Shown piece by piece: positions 15,542-26,429 of a DNA stretch of 64,000 nt (within the stretch, counting starts at the first letter, position 1; each line of letters opens with the position of its first letter). This stretch comes from Osedax fenrisi (Eukaryota; Annelida; Polychaeta; Sabellida; Siboglinidae). The notes below the pieces were generated by a model, which was given only the letters and a program-made list of their open reading frames with translations, ran no database searches and had not been told where the DNA came from. Location of the stretch: assembly GCA_964019155.1 (NCBI GenBank), contig OZ025240.1, positions 78,049,181 to 78,113,180 on the forward strand, read 5' to 3'. The translations under genes and the position numbers were made by a program.

Positions 15542-15658
15542 GTTATTACGCTAATTATATAGATTGTATGATTAAGATAATTATAATTTAAATAATATTA
15601 TAACTATTATAATTATGATAAAATCTATTTAATAAAATGTATTTATCATAGTTTATTG

Positions 15659-15707
<49 letters not shown>

Positions 15708-15779
15708 AGTATATATATATGTATGAATATACGTATGTATGTATATAAGTGTGTTTGTGAAATAGAATGCTATCAGTGA

Positions 15780-16150
15780 CATTCTATTGATTTCGTTGAT
15801 TGCAAACTAACAGTTACAACTGCAGTTATCCGCGTACAATAACAATTAACGTGTTGACGAGTAATTGTAATGTCACTAGTGTAATTGTTTTACCACCCGC
15901 GCGCGAATACGCATGTCAGCCGTAGCGCAAGTGTGTCTTCTTCAATTAATTAACTTTACGAGAGACACGCTGAAGGCGGAACGGGGATATGGCTAGTAAA
16001 TAGTTGGCGATCTCGCATTCCTTTAGATGCTATCCAATTCGTATTTAATCGGCTCTAATTCGCCGATGAACGGAATTAATTGTAATCGCGCTCTTATGAA
16101 TACGATTTAAGCGTAGATTGCCTTGTGGTATAGGGTTTATATTGTAGTAT
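15780..16150. other. CpG-containing, non-repetitive stretch
   Basis: For several hundred bases the sequence is visibly less AT-rich, with many CpGs (including CCCGCGCGCG near 15897), a TTAATTAA core and no microsatellite. No open frame or splice-bounded exon was found. It could be a promoter or conserved regulatory element; this is inference from composition only. Confidence 0.3.
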
Positions 16151-16222
16151 TAGCTTTATAATTAATATTTATTATATACGTGATTAACGACTAAGATGGT
16201 ATACCTGTTACACATATAAATT

Positions 16223-16228
<6 letters not shown>

Positions 16229-16261
<33 letters not shown>
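16229..16261. repeat. (TA)n microsatellite
   Basis: A pure TA run immediately left of a family B remnant. Confidence 0.9.
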
Positions 16262-16264
<3 letters not shown>

Positions 16265-16299
16265 CAAATATATTTATGCTTGAATTCGTTTATTTGTAT

Positions 16300-16707
16300 T
16301 CAACCCCTCTCATAACTCAGTAACTATAGATATCAAACATTATATGTACATAACATATTAGTTAATGGTAAATATGAATATTTAATATTTAATATTTATA
16401 AAGTATTTTATTTTTCAATATAATCATTCTACAATTTCTATATTCTGGCTTTACTTTTTATATATTTTAATATTAACTCATTTTAAATCATTGTAAATAC
16501 TTTATTAATTAAAATAGAATATAATTATATGCATAATATTATAGATTAATTTAATATTAATAAATATTATAAAACATAATATAATCTATAGGCTATATAT
16601 CAACAATTTAGAATAGCAACATTATGTATAAAATTTCAAATAAATATATTGAATATTGAATAAGTTATTACAAATAGTATTTTTGGGTCGGTAATTAGAT
16701 ACTTTCT

Positions 16708-16710
<3 letters not shown>
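16300..16710. mobile_element. Family B element, copy 3, 5'-damaged
   Basis: It shares with the copies at 21246 and 33348 the block CTCATAACTCAGTAACTATA near its left side, the mid blocks, and the right terminus GGGTCGGTAAT...ACTTTCTCCT. The left terminal inverted repeat is degraded (only AACCCCTCTC remains), and much of the interior found in copy 1 is deleted. Confidence 0.6.
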
Positions 16711-16744
<34 letters not shown>

Positions 16745-17115
16745 CCTATTATATTTATTATAATAAATATTAAATATATGTAATATATACCTATATGTAT
16801 ACCATTATGATCATATTATGTAGTACATCAGTTGTAAACATTGGTATACATTATATATATATATATATATATATACTAATTTTATAAATTCAAATACAAT
16901 ATATAAATTAATTTACTTATATATAAGTTTTATATATTTATAAATGATACTTTATCCAATAACTGACTATTTGTTATCACGATTCATAATTCATGACGAA
17001 TTATACATCCTATATAATAGTATATATACTATATGTATACATAATATATTATAGGCTGGCTGAAGATTTAAGTACAAGAAAATCAGGATCAAAATGCTGC
17101 ATTTGTAAGGTATAC

Positions 17116-17170
<55 letters not shown>

Positions 17171-17545
17171 TTATGTGTATGTATATGTGTGTGTGTGTTG
17201 ATGTGAATACATTCATCTGATCACGTGATTATATAAATGCTTATTACAACCATCTATCGATTGGTTGGTTTACATTAACCCGGATGTATATATTACATGC
17301 AATGTTACATAATCTAGTATGTTCAATACATTGGCATATTACGATACACATGTATATCGTAATACATACATATGTATTTACGGTGTATATATATAGTAAT
17401 ATGTATATATATATACATATTACTATATACATATTACATATTACTATAGTATAATACATACTTGATATAATAAGTTTATATATATGTTTATATAACATAT
17501 GTAATGCTCGTGTATATGTATACATATATGTCCAATACAATATAT
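16711..17545. other. AT-rich sequence with (TA)n and (TG)n runs
   Basis: (TA)n at about 16711-16741, 16852-16875 and 17118-17160, the last followed by TG-rich sequence. The frames at 16993-17220 and 17244-17540 are Tyr/Ile-rich low-complexity translations. No gene is seen. Confidence 0.5.
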
Positions 17546-18240
17546 AGGAAATTAACCTAATACGGATACTTTAACAATAAATGGTCTTAACATTTTATGA
17601 CTCAATATTTGTATTCAAAAATTACAATATATTAATATTATATGATTATAGATATTATTGTGATTTTAAATTGCATTTAACATTTTAATTCAATAGATAA
17701 CGGGGTGTCCGTATTCGGTATCCATGTCCGAATACGGACAAGGTCGGACATCCTATATACCACTTGATAAACTATATATTATTGATGAACCAATCAGATA
17801 AATTACAATTACATTATTAATAATTAATGTTATTAATAATTTAATATAATTGAATTAGTTAATAATTTATTTTTATTATTTTGTTTATTATTAATGCAAG
17901 TTAAGTATCTACATAATAACATTTTAAGATTGATCTTCATTGATGGTATTAATATTATAACGAACGCGATTTGTATGAAAATGTTATGAATAGTTAAAAA
18001 TACTTATAATTGGTTATACATTATATACAGGGTGTCCGTATTAATAAATCTAGAGTGTCCGTATTAGATACTTATATGACCTCTTGATATATGCTTGTAA
18101 CTTAATTAATATTTGATAAAATATATAGCAATTATGTATATGTTTAGAATGCTTTAGTTTTTATTAATATATTATTATGTTGTATTAATATATCGTTACA
18201 TTTATATATTCTTGAGAAGGTTTAAGTAGAATTTTTATTT
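17546..18240 (+). repeat. Repeat family A, copy 3
   Basis: It closely matches copy 1, from GGAAATTAACCTAATACGGA through the CGGGGTGTCCGTATTCGG / CCGAATACGGAC inverted motif (about 17700-17738), the GAACCAATCAGA block and the final GTGTCCGTATTAGATAC near 18056. The left terminus has lost two G relative to copies 1 and 2. Confidence 0.65.
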
Positions 18241-19865
18241 TTTAGTTATATATTGTATACAACATACACTATGACTCGTTCACTGTACTGTGTACACTGT
18301 ATATGGTATGGTTTCAAATGTAATATATATACATATGTATATATTATATTATATTTTTATATTATATTTTCTTACTTTCTATATTATCTAGAGATATATC
18401 TCTTATATAACTTATAAGTTATCAACATATGAATCCCGTATATATATCCTAAATTAACTACATTAATTTTTCTACGGGATATAAATACAATTGTATTATT
18501 TATGTATACAAAGAGAATTATTGTGCGATAGATCTATCTATTTATATGTTATTTAGTTCCTTTCATAAATTAAATAAATAATTATTTTTTATTTACCATC
18601 GATATATATATATATATATATATTATATTATCTGATAAGGCATTATAAATCATAATTAAAGCATGACTATTGTTATTGTTATTACAAAAACACTAATATT
18701 AATATATAAAGTATACTTCCGTCTAGTTAGCATTGTAAATATAATATTTCAGTGAATCGAAGTATTTTTTAATGATTAAGGATGGGGAATCGTATAATTT
18801 TGTGTTCAGAAATTATTTTACTTTACAAAAATAATTCATTATCTTTAAAATGTTGTTTAAAATGTCGTACAAAAGTAACAATAATTTCTTTATCTGTGCA
18901 TTATAAATATATTCCTCTACAACATATAATACATATTACATATAATACATAATACATAATACATATTATTATAAAATATTATTACATATGTAATATTTAT
19001 TACACATAAATATTTAGAACGTATATCTCGTTATGTTTATTTACACAATTTACAATTTTGAATGATTCCACCGTTTGAACTCATTGATCAGATATTATAA
19101 TATTTATAGAGTTTATAAATATATTAATAAATATATTATACATGATATTATATAGGTAATTTTGAAAATATAAATATATTGCTTTGATACACTTATAATA
19201 AAAACATTTTGTAGTCACAAATAATTTGCTTATCATACACATATATATATATATGTATATGAAGTATATATACTACGTATACGGTGGAACCTTCCAAATA
19301 ATTTGGTAAAGTTTGTGTGTAATAAATATAAGATACTATTATGTATTGCATGTTGTAGGAGTAGTTTTATACTAAATATATAGGGCACTTGTGGTTACTT
19401 TTGAACGAAATATTATACATCATTTTAAAGACAATTATTTTTTAGTATTTCAAAGTAAAATAATTTGTGAAAACAAATGAAACGTATGATCTCCTTCCCT
19501 AACTCCGCTATTGTCGAATCCCTACTAATCATTTGACATATGATATAGTGTATACACTATACCTATTACAATAGACATACATCAATAACCTATATGTGTT
19601 GTACAAAAGCGAGACAAAATATCAACATATTTTTTTATTTGATAATTTAATTTTCCAATGTATGGATTCCAGATATAACCTATATTTTTACCGTTATGTT
19701 AGCTTATTAAAAGTAATATACGATTATAATTAATAGTATTAATATATAACATAATTAAATAAATCTAATACTAGATATATACTACCTATAGGTAGTTAGA
19801 AAGTTACTCATTATATGATATAGCATATGTACCTACTAATATATGTATGTAATGTAAAATTTATT
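18241..19865. other. AT-rich intergenic sequence
   Basis: No gene is supported. A (TA)n run lies at 18601-18622. Around 18775-18905 the translation faintly resembles a FLYWCH-type zinc finger (G-x-S-Y-x-F, then a Cys pair), but with stops and shifts. Confidence 0.4.
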
Positions 19866-19899
19866 TGTATATATATACAATACATATATATATATATAT

Positions 19900-19968
<69 letters not shown>

Positions 19969-19977
19969 GGGGGTGTG
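19866..19977. repeat. (TA)n-(TG)n microsatellite
   Basis: A long TA run (about 19879-19951) passes into TG repeats. The minus-strand frame at 19811-20005 is its translation. Confidence 0.95.
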
Positions 19978-20443
19978 TGTATGTGTCATCGTGTGAGTAT
20001 GTCACTACCCCTGTCAGTAGGCGTGTCTATCACGAACCCCATCCTAATCACGTGAAATTAAACAGAAGAACTACACGAACCCCCTAGTATCTACGAGGTG
20101 CTGGCACGTATTCTGTGAACTATGCTGGGCAGCCTCCCTGGTTAGTAGCTGCTATACCTACTGTAGTACTAAAGACAAGGGCTTTGCTATTACTATAGAT
20201 TACTATAAATCATGTTATATATATAGTTTACTAATACTTAAAATCATTAAATAATACATACAACTTACTAATAATTACATTATACCTACTATAGTAGATA
20301 TAGGTATATATAAGTATATGTTTATATATAAGTATACATACATTATGTAATATAAGTAGTAACATAACCTATGTATATATATACCTATATAATATATAGT
20401 ATATATATACCTATATAATATATAGTATATATATATATATACA

Positions 20444-20508
<65 letters not shown>

Positions 20509-20545
20509 TACGATATATTTAGTACGAGTATATATACTCTACAGT
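19978..20545. other. Mixed unique sequence and (TA)n
   Basis: Positions 19985-20180 are unusually rich in unique, GC-containing sequence but lack a splice-bounded open frame. A duplicated 28-bp block (TATATATACCTATATAATATAT type) occurs at 20373-20430, followed by a (TA)n run at about 20448-20503. Confidence 0.4.
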
Positions 20546-22312
20546 ACATGCATGAAATAAGGAGTTTACACTGGGGGGCAATGCAATTTAATTATATATA
20601 TTCTATTTTGTAGTTAATAATATTGATATTCATATAATATAAGAAATGCATTTACATGTAGGTAATTTAATTTGTATTCGAGAATTCTAAAAATGTTTTA
20701 AATCAGTAAAATATAACATATTTAAATTTCTAATTGACAAAATTGATATTTTATTCGAAACATTATTTTTCATACATATTTTTATAAAGAACCTTTAATA
20801 TTTAACACTTAATTAATATGTAATATTTACTTTCAAAAATATAACATATAATAAATAATATATTAAATATTCGAATTCAGTCATAACAAAATTGATAAAT
20901 TAATTGTATTGATACTCGTACATAGCTCTAATACTTATAATACCGGTATTTAATAATACATATAAAAATAAACATTTACCTCAAATAATTCATTAATATA
21001 TTATATTTCTGGTGTGTTCTTTTTTTAGACATTTTAAAGTAAAATGATCAAATTTCAGTAAAAAATAATATTGCACCGAATTGACTAACATTTATATTAA
21101 TATTTCTACAATAATTTTAAATATTTCTACTAAAAATAAATACCTATTATTATATATATATACATTATCTAGATTTATCTATAAACATAATATAATGTAT
21201 ATATGTAGGTATATAAGTATATATCGATATGAATACATGTATATAGGGGAAAGTCCCCGATTACCGACCCCCTCCTAATACCGACCTCCTCTCGTATCTC
21301 AGTAACTATAAGAGATATCAAAAAATAATATATACACGAACTGTTAGTAATTTAATGATAAATATGAATAAGTATTTTATTTTAACAAATAGTTAATCCT
21401 ACAATTGTTATTTGATCAAATGTAATATTCTGTTTTTACTTTTTAAATATTTGAATAATAACTTTTTTTAAACATTGTAAATACTTTATTATTTAAAAGA
21501 AAACTTAATACTGAGCATAATATTGTAGATCAATACAATGGTTATAACTATTATAATAATAATTCAATTTGAATAACTATTAACCAATATATCTTAATTA
21601 TAGCAACCCATATGATTTTCCTATTACCGACCCCCTAAAGTACCCTAGTACCGACCCCATGTGACGTATAATATCCAATAAAAATAGATCCGTATTTAAC
21701 TTTAAAATATGTAGTAAGTTGTTTGTGTATCATTGATATAGATTTATGATTCATGATTCCAGTTGATTATATACATACTGATTAATAAATAAATATTAAA
21801 TAATAATATACACTATTTTAATATAATTACTATAAAGTTTAAATTTAAATTTAATATTACTATTAAAACATAAATTCAATACAAAATAAATGTTTGTGTG
21901 AATGTTATAATTAATTATATTTATGTATATCTACTATTTTTATTGGATATTATAATACTACAATTATTTATACCACGATTATTTTAGGGGGTCGATAATA
22001 GGATAAGGGGTCGGTATTAGGAACAGGTATCCGATTACCGATCCCCCTGTTTATTATTGTAAATATAATGATATCAACAATTTAAAATAGCCACATTATT
22101 CATTGCTATAATATTACCCTAATTACAAAATTTCAAATAAATATATAAAATAGTGAATAAGTTATTACACATAATCATTTAGGGGTCGGTAATCGGATAC
22201 TTTCCCCTACATATATGACCTATATTATAGGTCATTAAATACTATTTTTATATGGGCAATTTCTATTACTGGGGGGTATTTCCCCCCCAGTTAACATGTT
22301 ATTTCATGCACT
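20546..22312. mobile_element. TIR DNA element carrying a nested family B element
   Basis: The left end (CAGTACATGCATGAAATAAG, then TTTACACTGGGGGG) is mirrored at the right end, where the minus strand reads CAGTGCATGAAATAACATG, then TTAACTGGGGGGG. The inverted repeat is about 35 bp with one 4-bp difference. The right end also forms its own hairpin (CTGGGGGG and CCCCCCCAG at about 22269-22289). No transposase is visible. I could not find a convincing target-site duplication, so superfamily is open; a CAGT start is seen in hAT elements. Confidence 0.5.
21246..22207. mobile_element. Family B TIR element, copy 1 (most complete)
   Basis: A 962-bp element flanked by TA on both sides. The left end is GGGGAAAGTCCCCGATTACC followed by GACCCC. 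The right end reads, on the minus strand, GGGGAAAGTATCCGATTACC followed by GACCCC. Internal copies of the ACCGACCCC motif occur near 21630-21660 and, in both orientations, near 21986-22050. No ORF is present. TA flanks suit a Tc1/mariner-like insertion, though the internal motif arrays are unusual for that group. Confidence 0.8.
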
Positions 22313-23422
22313 GCTACAGGACCTATATGTTATTATAATACCTATTGAAAGAGGACATATAGGAGTTGCCTATTAGAAGTAGGCAATGCTAACTTGCTAA
22401 CCTATGCTAACTTAGGTCATGTTTACACAACTTAACGAAACGTCAGGATAGCGTGTCAAATATTGTTGATCTAACTAACATTGGTGATTTATTTTAATAT
22501 ATATATAGTTGTATACTAGTTGTAATAATTAATCAGTTATTAATAAAATCGAATACATAGGTGTGTTTTATAAAAACAATAACTTATAATGTATTCCATA
22601 TTATATACAGAGCTGGGCAGTATCGCCGATACAGTATCTATTAAGGCAAAAAATCAGTATCGTAGATACATTTGTATTTGTATTTGTATCTATTATACAA
22701 ATTAAAAAAGTATTTGTAATCGTATCTATTAGTCATAAATAGTATCTACGATACGTATCTACTAAGAAAATTATTTAAGCAGTTACATTTTATTTAATAA
22801 TATATTCTTTGGTAATTATATTTATTCTATATCAATATTTTATAATATCATTTTATAAATTAATTTTAATATATATATACATTATATATATATTTTTTAA
22901 TAAAATATCTTTTGTAAATATTGAAATTAATTCATTGTTAAAAATTATGATATATCAAGTATAGTGGTGTATTCTCAAAAACCATTATATACATTTATTG
23001 AAAACAAAGACATTATTTTGATAATATATTTTATATAATAATTGATTTATAATTCAAAATTATATATTATATAGAAAGATAAAATCATTTTAATAAATAT
23101 GATAATTCTAAATAATAATAATTAATAATATATTAATAATTTATTTTTTGTATATTTGATAATTTACTATATTCATGTTTAACATTCGAAAGTAAAGGTC
23201 GCTGATTATTTTTAGTTGAAAAATAGTATATTATAATAATGTATATTTTTCTATAGTCTGTAATGGCTCATAGTATAATTTCAGATGAAATAAACGCTGG
23301 TAGGAAACACTAAAATATTCATCATGGGCATCATTAAATGTCAATAAATATCAACAAATGTATTCTATATCATCTATTGAAGAACACGTTATATGGTGTA
23401 AATATTTAATATGTCATTTTAA

Positions 23423-24369
23423 AGGAGGTATCCCATTCACTAGCAGTATTTCCGGAAATAATGTCCTGACATATTTTTAGAAAGTTATTTTCTAGCAAGT
23501 TAACTACAATTTTAGTGGGTTACCCTCTTACTTTCCGGCAACTTTCCGGAAAAATAGTAACTTTAAAGGGGGTATCCCACTACAAGATTTTCCGTTAACT
23601 TACCTGTAAATATTGTAACTTTAAAACCATTTTATATCATGTTGTTACCTGTTACCTGTTACCTAATTGGTTTAGGCACTTCCATCAACTTCTTTATTGA
23701 AGTTTTCGGACGTGCTTTCAATATATTATTGGGCAAAAAGGTATGTTTTGAGCTTTGATTTGAATTTTACAGTTGAGTCAATTGATCGGATATGGTGAGG
23801 TAGATCATTCCAGATTTTTGGAGCATGGATGGAGAAAGATTTATGTTGGGAAGATGTTAAATGTAATAGAACTGGAGTTTTTAATTTGAATTTGTTTATG
23901 TGTCTTTGTTCGTAAATAGTTGTGTTGGGAGTTAGTAAGTTAGCAAGATATTCTGGTGTGTTATGATGTGTAGCTAAATGTATGGTCAGCAATTTTGTAA
24001 ATTATACGGGATTTTATTGGCAGCCAATGTAATTTGGTTCTCAAAGGGGATATATGTTGTCTGGAATATTTAGTTATGTTGAATATGAATCTGATGGCTG
24101 AGTTCTGAAGACGTTGGAGTTTATTTATTATAGATTGTGAGGAGGCATAGAGACATGAATTACAGTAATCGAGGCGGGGGAGAATGAGGGATGTAGCGAG
24201 GAGTTTTGCAGTATTAAAATTAATGAAGGGTCTTGTTGTAATGGGATACCATATAAAGTTATTATATTTCAGGCAAGTTGCCGGAAAGTAAGGGGGGTTT
24301 CACAGTAAAATTATAGTTAATTTTATATAAAATAGTTTTAAAGTTAAAATATTGTAGTGGGATACCTCC
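23423..24369. mobile_element. Nested TIR element (TTAA-type candidate)
   Basis: It lies inside the hAT-like element. The left end is AGGAGGTATCCCATTCACTA, and the right end on the minus strand is AGGAGGTATCCCACTACAAT. A further copy of the end (GGGGGTATCCCACTACAAG) is at about 23569, and TTTCCGGCAA/TTGCCGGAAA pairs lie at 23533 and 24275. TTAA adjoins both ends with a one-base ambiguity, so a TTAA-targeting group (piggyBac or Kolobok-like) is plausible but unproven. Confidence 0.6.
23642..24245 (-). pseudogene. 5'-truncated CR1/L2-like LINE, 3' end
   Basis: Read on the minus strand from about 24232, the translation gives LPRLDYCNSCLYASS, LQRLQNSAIRF, LRTKLHWLPIKSRIIYKI and, after a frame shift near 23990, TPEYLANLLTPNTTIYEQRH, FSIHAPKIWNDLPHHIRS and FKSKLKTYLF. 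This is the thumb/C-terminal part of a CR1/L2-group LINE ORF2. The 3' tail is three GGTAACA heptamers (plus strand GTTACCT, about 23642-23662). It inserted into the TIR element at 23423-24369. Confidence 0.88.
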
Positions 24370-24408
24370 TTAATGTTCCTTGATATGTACTTTCAAATCG
24401 ATATCGAA

Positions 24409-24443
<35 letters not shown>

Positions 24444-24692
24444 TAATTTATATCTATATACCACAATTTTGCGAAGATTTTGTGAACCTTAGAAAAGTAT
24501 ACATTGTATATAATTATAATGTATTTGTATCTACTAAGATGTATCTACTAAGAAAATTATGTATTTGTAATTGTATCTACTATGATTTTTTTTAAAGTAA
24601 TTGTAGTAGTATCTATTATAAGACAAAAGTGTGTAATTGTAATTGTATCTATTATACATTTTCCGAGTATCGTGCCCAGCTCTGATTATATA

Positions 24693-25752
24693 TATATATA
24701 AAGTATACATACTGTATATAAATGTTACATTCTATTTAATAAATAAATAGTTATCATATTGAACTGAATAATAAAACTATAAAGTAATTCATATTACAAT
24801 TGTAAGTCATCAGACGACATATAAAATAATTCATCATATTCCTATAGAGAAAATAAATATATATATATTTATAAATATAGTAGCTACAACGCTAGACACT
24901 GTATTGTATTATTGTCCGTGTGTATATTGCCGCCGACAAATATTACATAATGAATGACAACAATAACAGAGAAAACTAATAACTGACGAAATTACTCATT
25001 TCGAATGCGGCATGTCCTCCAGCTATAGGCATGTCCATTCAATGTCACATGGTATTGATTTAGGAATAAATGGCGTTATGCTAATACTTCAGTCGACCTC
25101 TATCATTATAAAGGGTATATATATACGTGGTAGTGACGCCATAATATATACAAGTTTGCCTTAATATGTCGATAAATACATAGCGTGTATTTACATGTAA
25201 ATTTGATTTAATTCGCGATCAATAAAACTACTGAATGCTAATTCGATGATTTCCCTGACACTCCGATTTAATGATTATTGTATTATATGTTCACGCTTAT
25301 TAAATAAATAGTATCGAATATTGCTGTCGATTAGTAACTATTTCAACACCACTTTCTATAAACGTTTTATAATATGAAACAGGACTATTCACTTTATAAA
25401 TATTTATGCATATATATATATATATATTCATATTATATATTGATTAGCTACTATTATGCTATATTATATTATGATATGTTATATGTATATTACTATGGTA
25501 ATAATGGTTTGATATTATATTAGAGTTTTTAATCAACATTTTATGAATGTGTGCTATAGTTAACATATTTTATTAATAATATTAATATTTTATTAATTAC
25601 TGGTCAATTTACAGAAGATTTATAATTTAATATTATACAAAATAATTGAATAATATATATTTGAAATAAATTTATATCTTTAGCATAATTGTAAATTATA
25701 ATTATTAACAAAATATATACAATACAACAATTATAATTATGTAATGTATACA
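24693..25752. other. Intergenic sequence
   Basis: No gene is supported. Positions 24890-25150 carry relatively GC-rich unique sequence with a TATAAAGGGTATATATA box at about 25108, which might be regulatory. The rest is AT-rich with short (TA)n runs. Confidence 0.4.
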
Positions 25753-26010
25753 TTAATTATATATAATTAATCCACCAGAGGGCAGCATGTTCGTGTCCTC
25801 AGTGCAAACTTCCGCTGACTGCCACCGATCTCCGACGAATATACATATAACATCAGCAACTGCAACATCAATGACAGCATAATAGACAAGTATAGATATT
25901 GCCCTTCCTGAGTAACACCTATCTCCACAATGTTTAATTACCCTGGCTAAGTACATTGGCACTGGTAATATATCTAAGTACATTACAACAACAACAACAA
26001 CAACAAACAT
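25753..26010 (-). CDS. Unrecognised small membrane-like ORF
   Basis: An 85-codon frame on the minus strand with unique, relatively GC-rich sequence. The start lies in a (GTT)n run giving MFVVVVVVV. The middle has RVIKHCGDRCYSGRAIS, then a hydrophobic segment (ILVYYAVIDVAVADVICIF) that could span a membrane, and a polar tail ending at TAA. It lies about 420 bp past the RNF220 stop on the same strand. I recognise no family. It may be a terminal exon, a small protein or chance. Stretches next to it lack microsatellite character, which mildly favours coding. Confidence 0.3.
   Translation of the reverse strand: MFVVVVVVVMYLDILPVPMYLARVIKHCGDRCYSGRAISILVYYAVIDVAVADVICIFVGDRWQSAEVCTEDTNMLPSGGLIIYN
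25772..25786 (+). promoter_or_regulatory. CTCF-like motif, candidate
   Basis: CCACCAGAGGGCAGC agrees closely with the bilaterian CTCF core (CCASYAGRKGGCRS-type). It lies between the 3' end of the RNF220-like gene and the intergenic desert, a plausible insulator position. It also lies inside an open frame, so the match could be incidental. Confidence 0.3.
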
Positions 26011-26429
26011 GTGATTACTCCTCCACAGTTATTTATTGTTATTTATTTATTTGTTTATCATATTAATGAATAACTCATATTTATTATTTAAATTAGCAGC
26101 AGCATCAAAAAGACAATGATTCGTAATAAAATGTATTTTGATTTTTAATTAATGATTTAATTAATATTTTTTATTAATTATATATTTAGTTATAAGTATC
26201 CATATAATATACTAATATACTATATATTTAATTTTGATTATGGATATAAATATTATTTATTTATATAGAATTTTATTCAACAAAAGTAAAGTATATAATA
26301 TATCTATGTACAGTTATGAACATGTATAAAAAAATCAATTTATAATAAATACTAGGGAACTATGTTATATAATAAATAGTAGTTGAGTATAAAAGAATAC
26401 ATATGTAACATTAGAAGTAATAATTAATA

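Larger units (their letters stand above)
22608..24684. mobile_element. hAT-like DNA transposon (non-autonomous) with nested insertions
   Basis: Terminal inverted repeats start CAGAGCTGGGCA at 22608, and the minus strand reads CAGAGCTGGGCA from 24684. Both sides are flanked by the identical 8-bp ATTATATA (22600-22607 and 24685-24692), the target-site duplication length of the hAT superfamily. Subterminal regions at both ends carry arrays of GTATCTA-type heptamers (22630-22765 and 24525-24655), as in hAT transposase-binding regions. No transposase remains, and much of the interior is a second TIR element plus a LINE fragment. Confidence 0.85.

Noticed and set aside
18775..18905. FLYWCH-type zinc finger remnant of a Mutator-like element
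   Set aside because: Only a loose pattern with stops and frame changes; not enough residues match.
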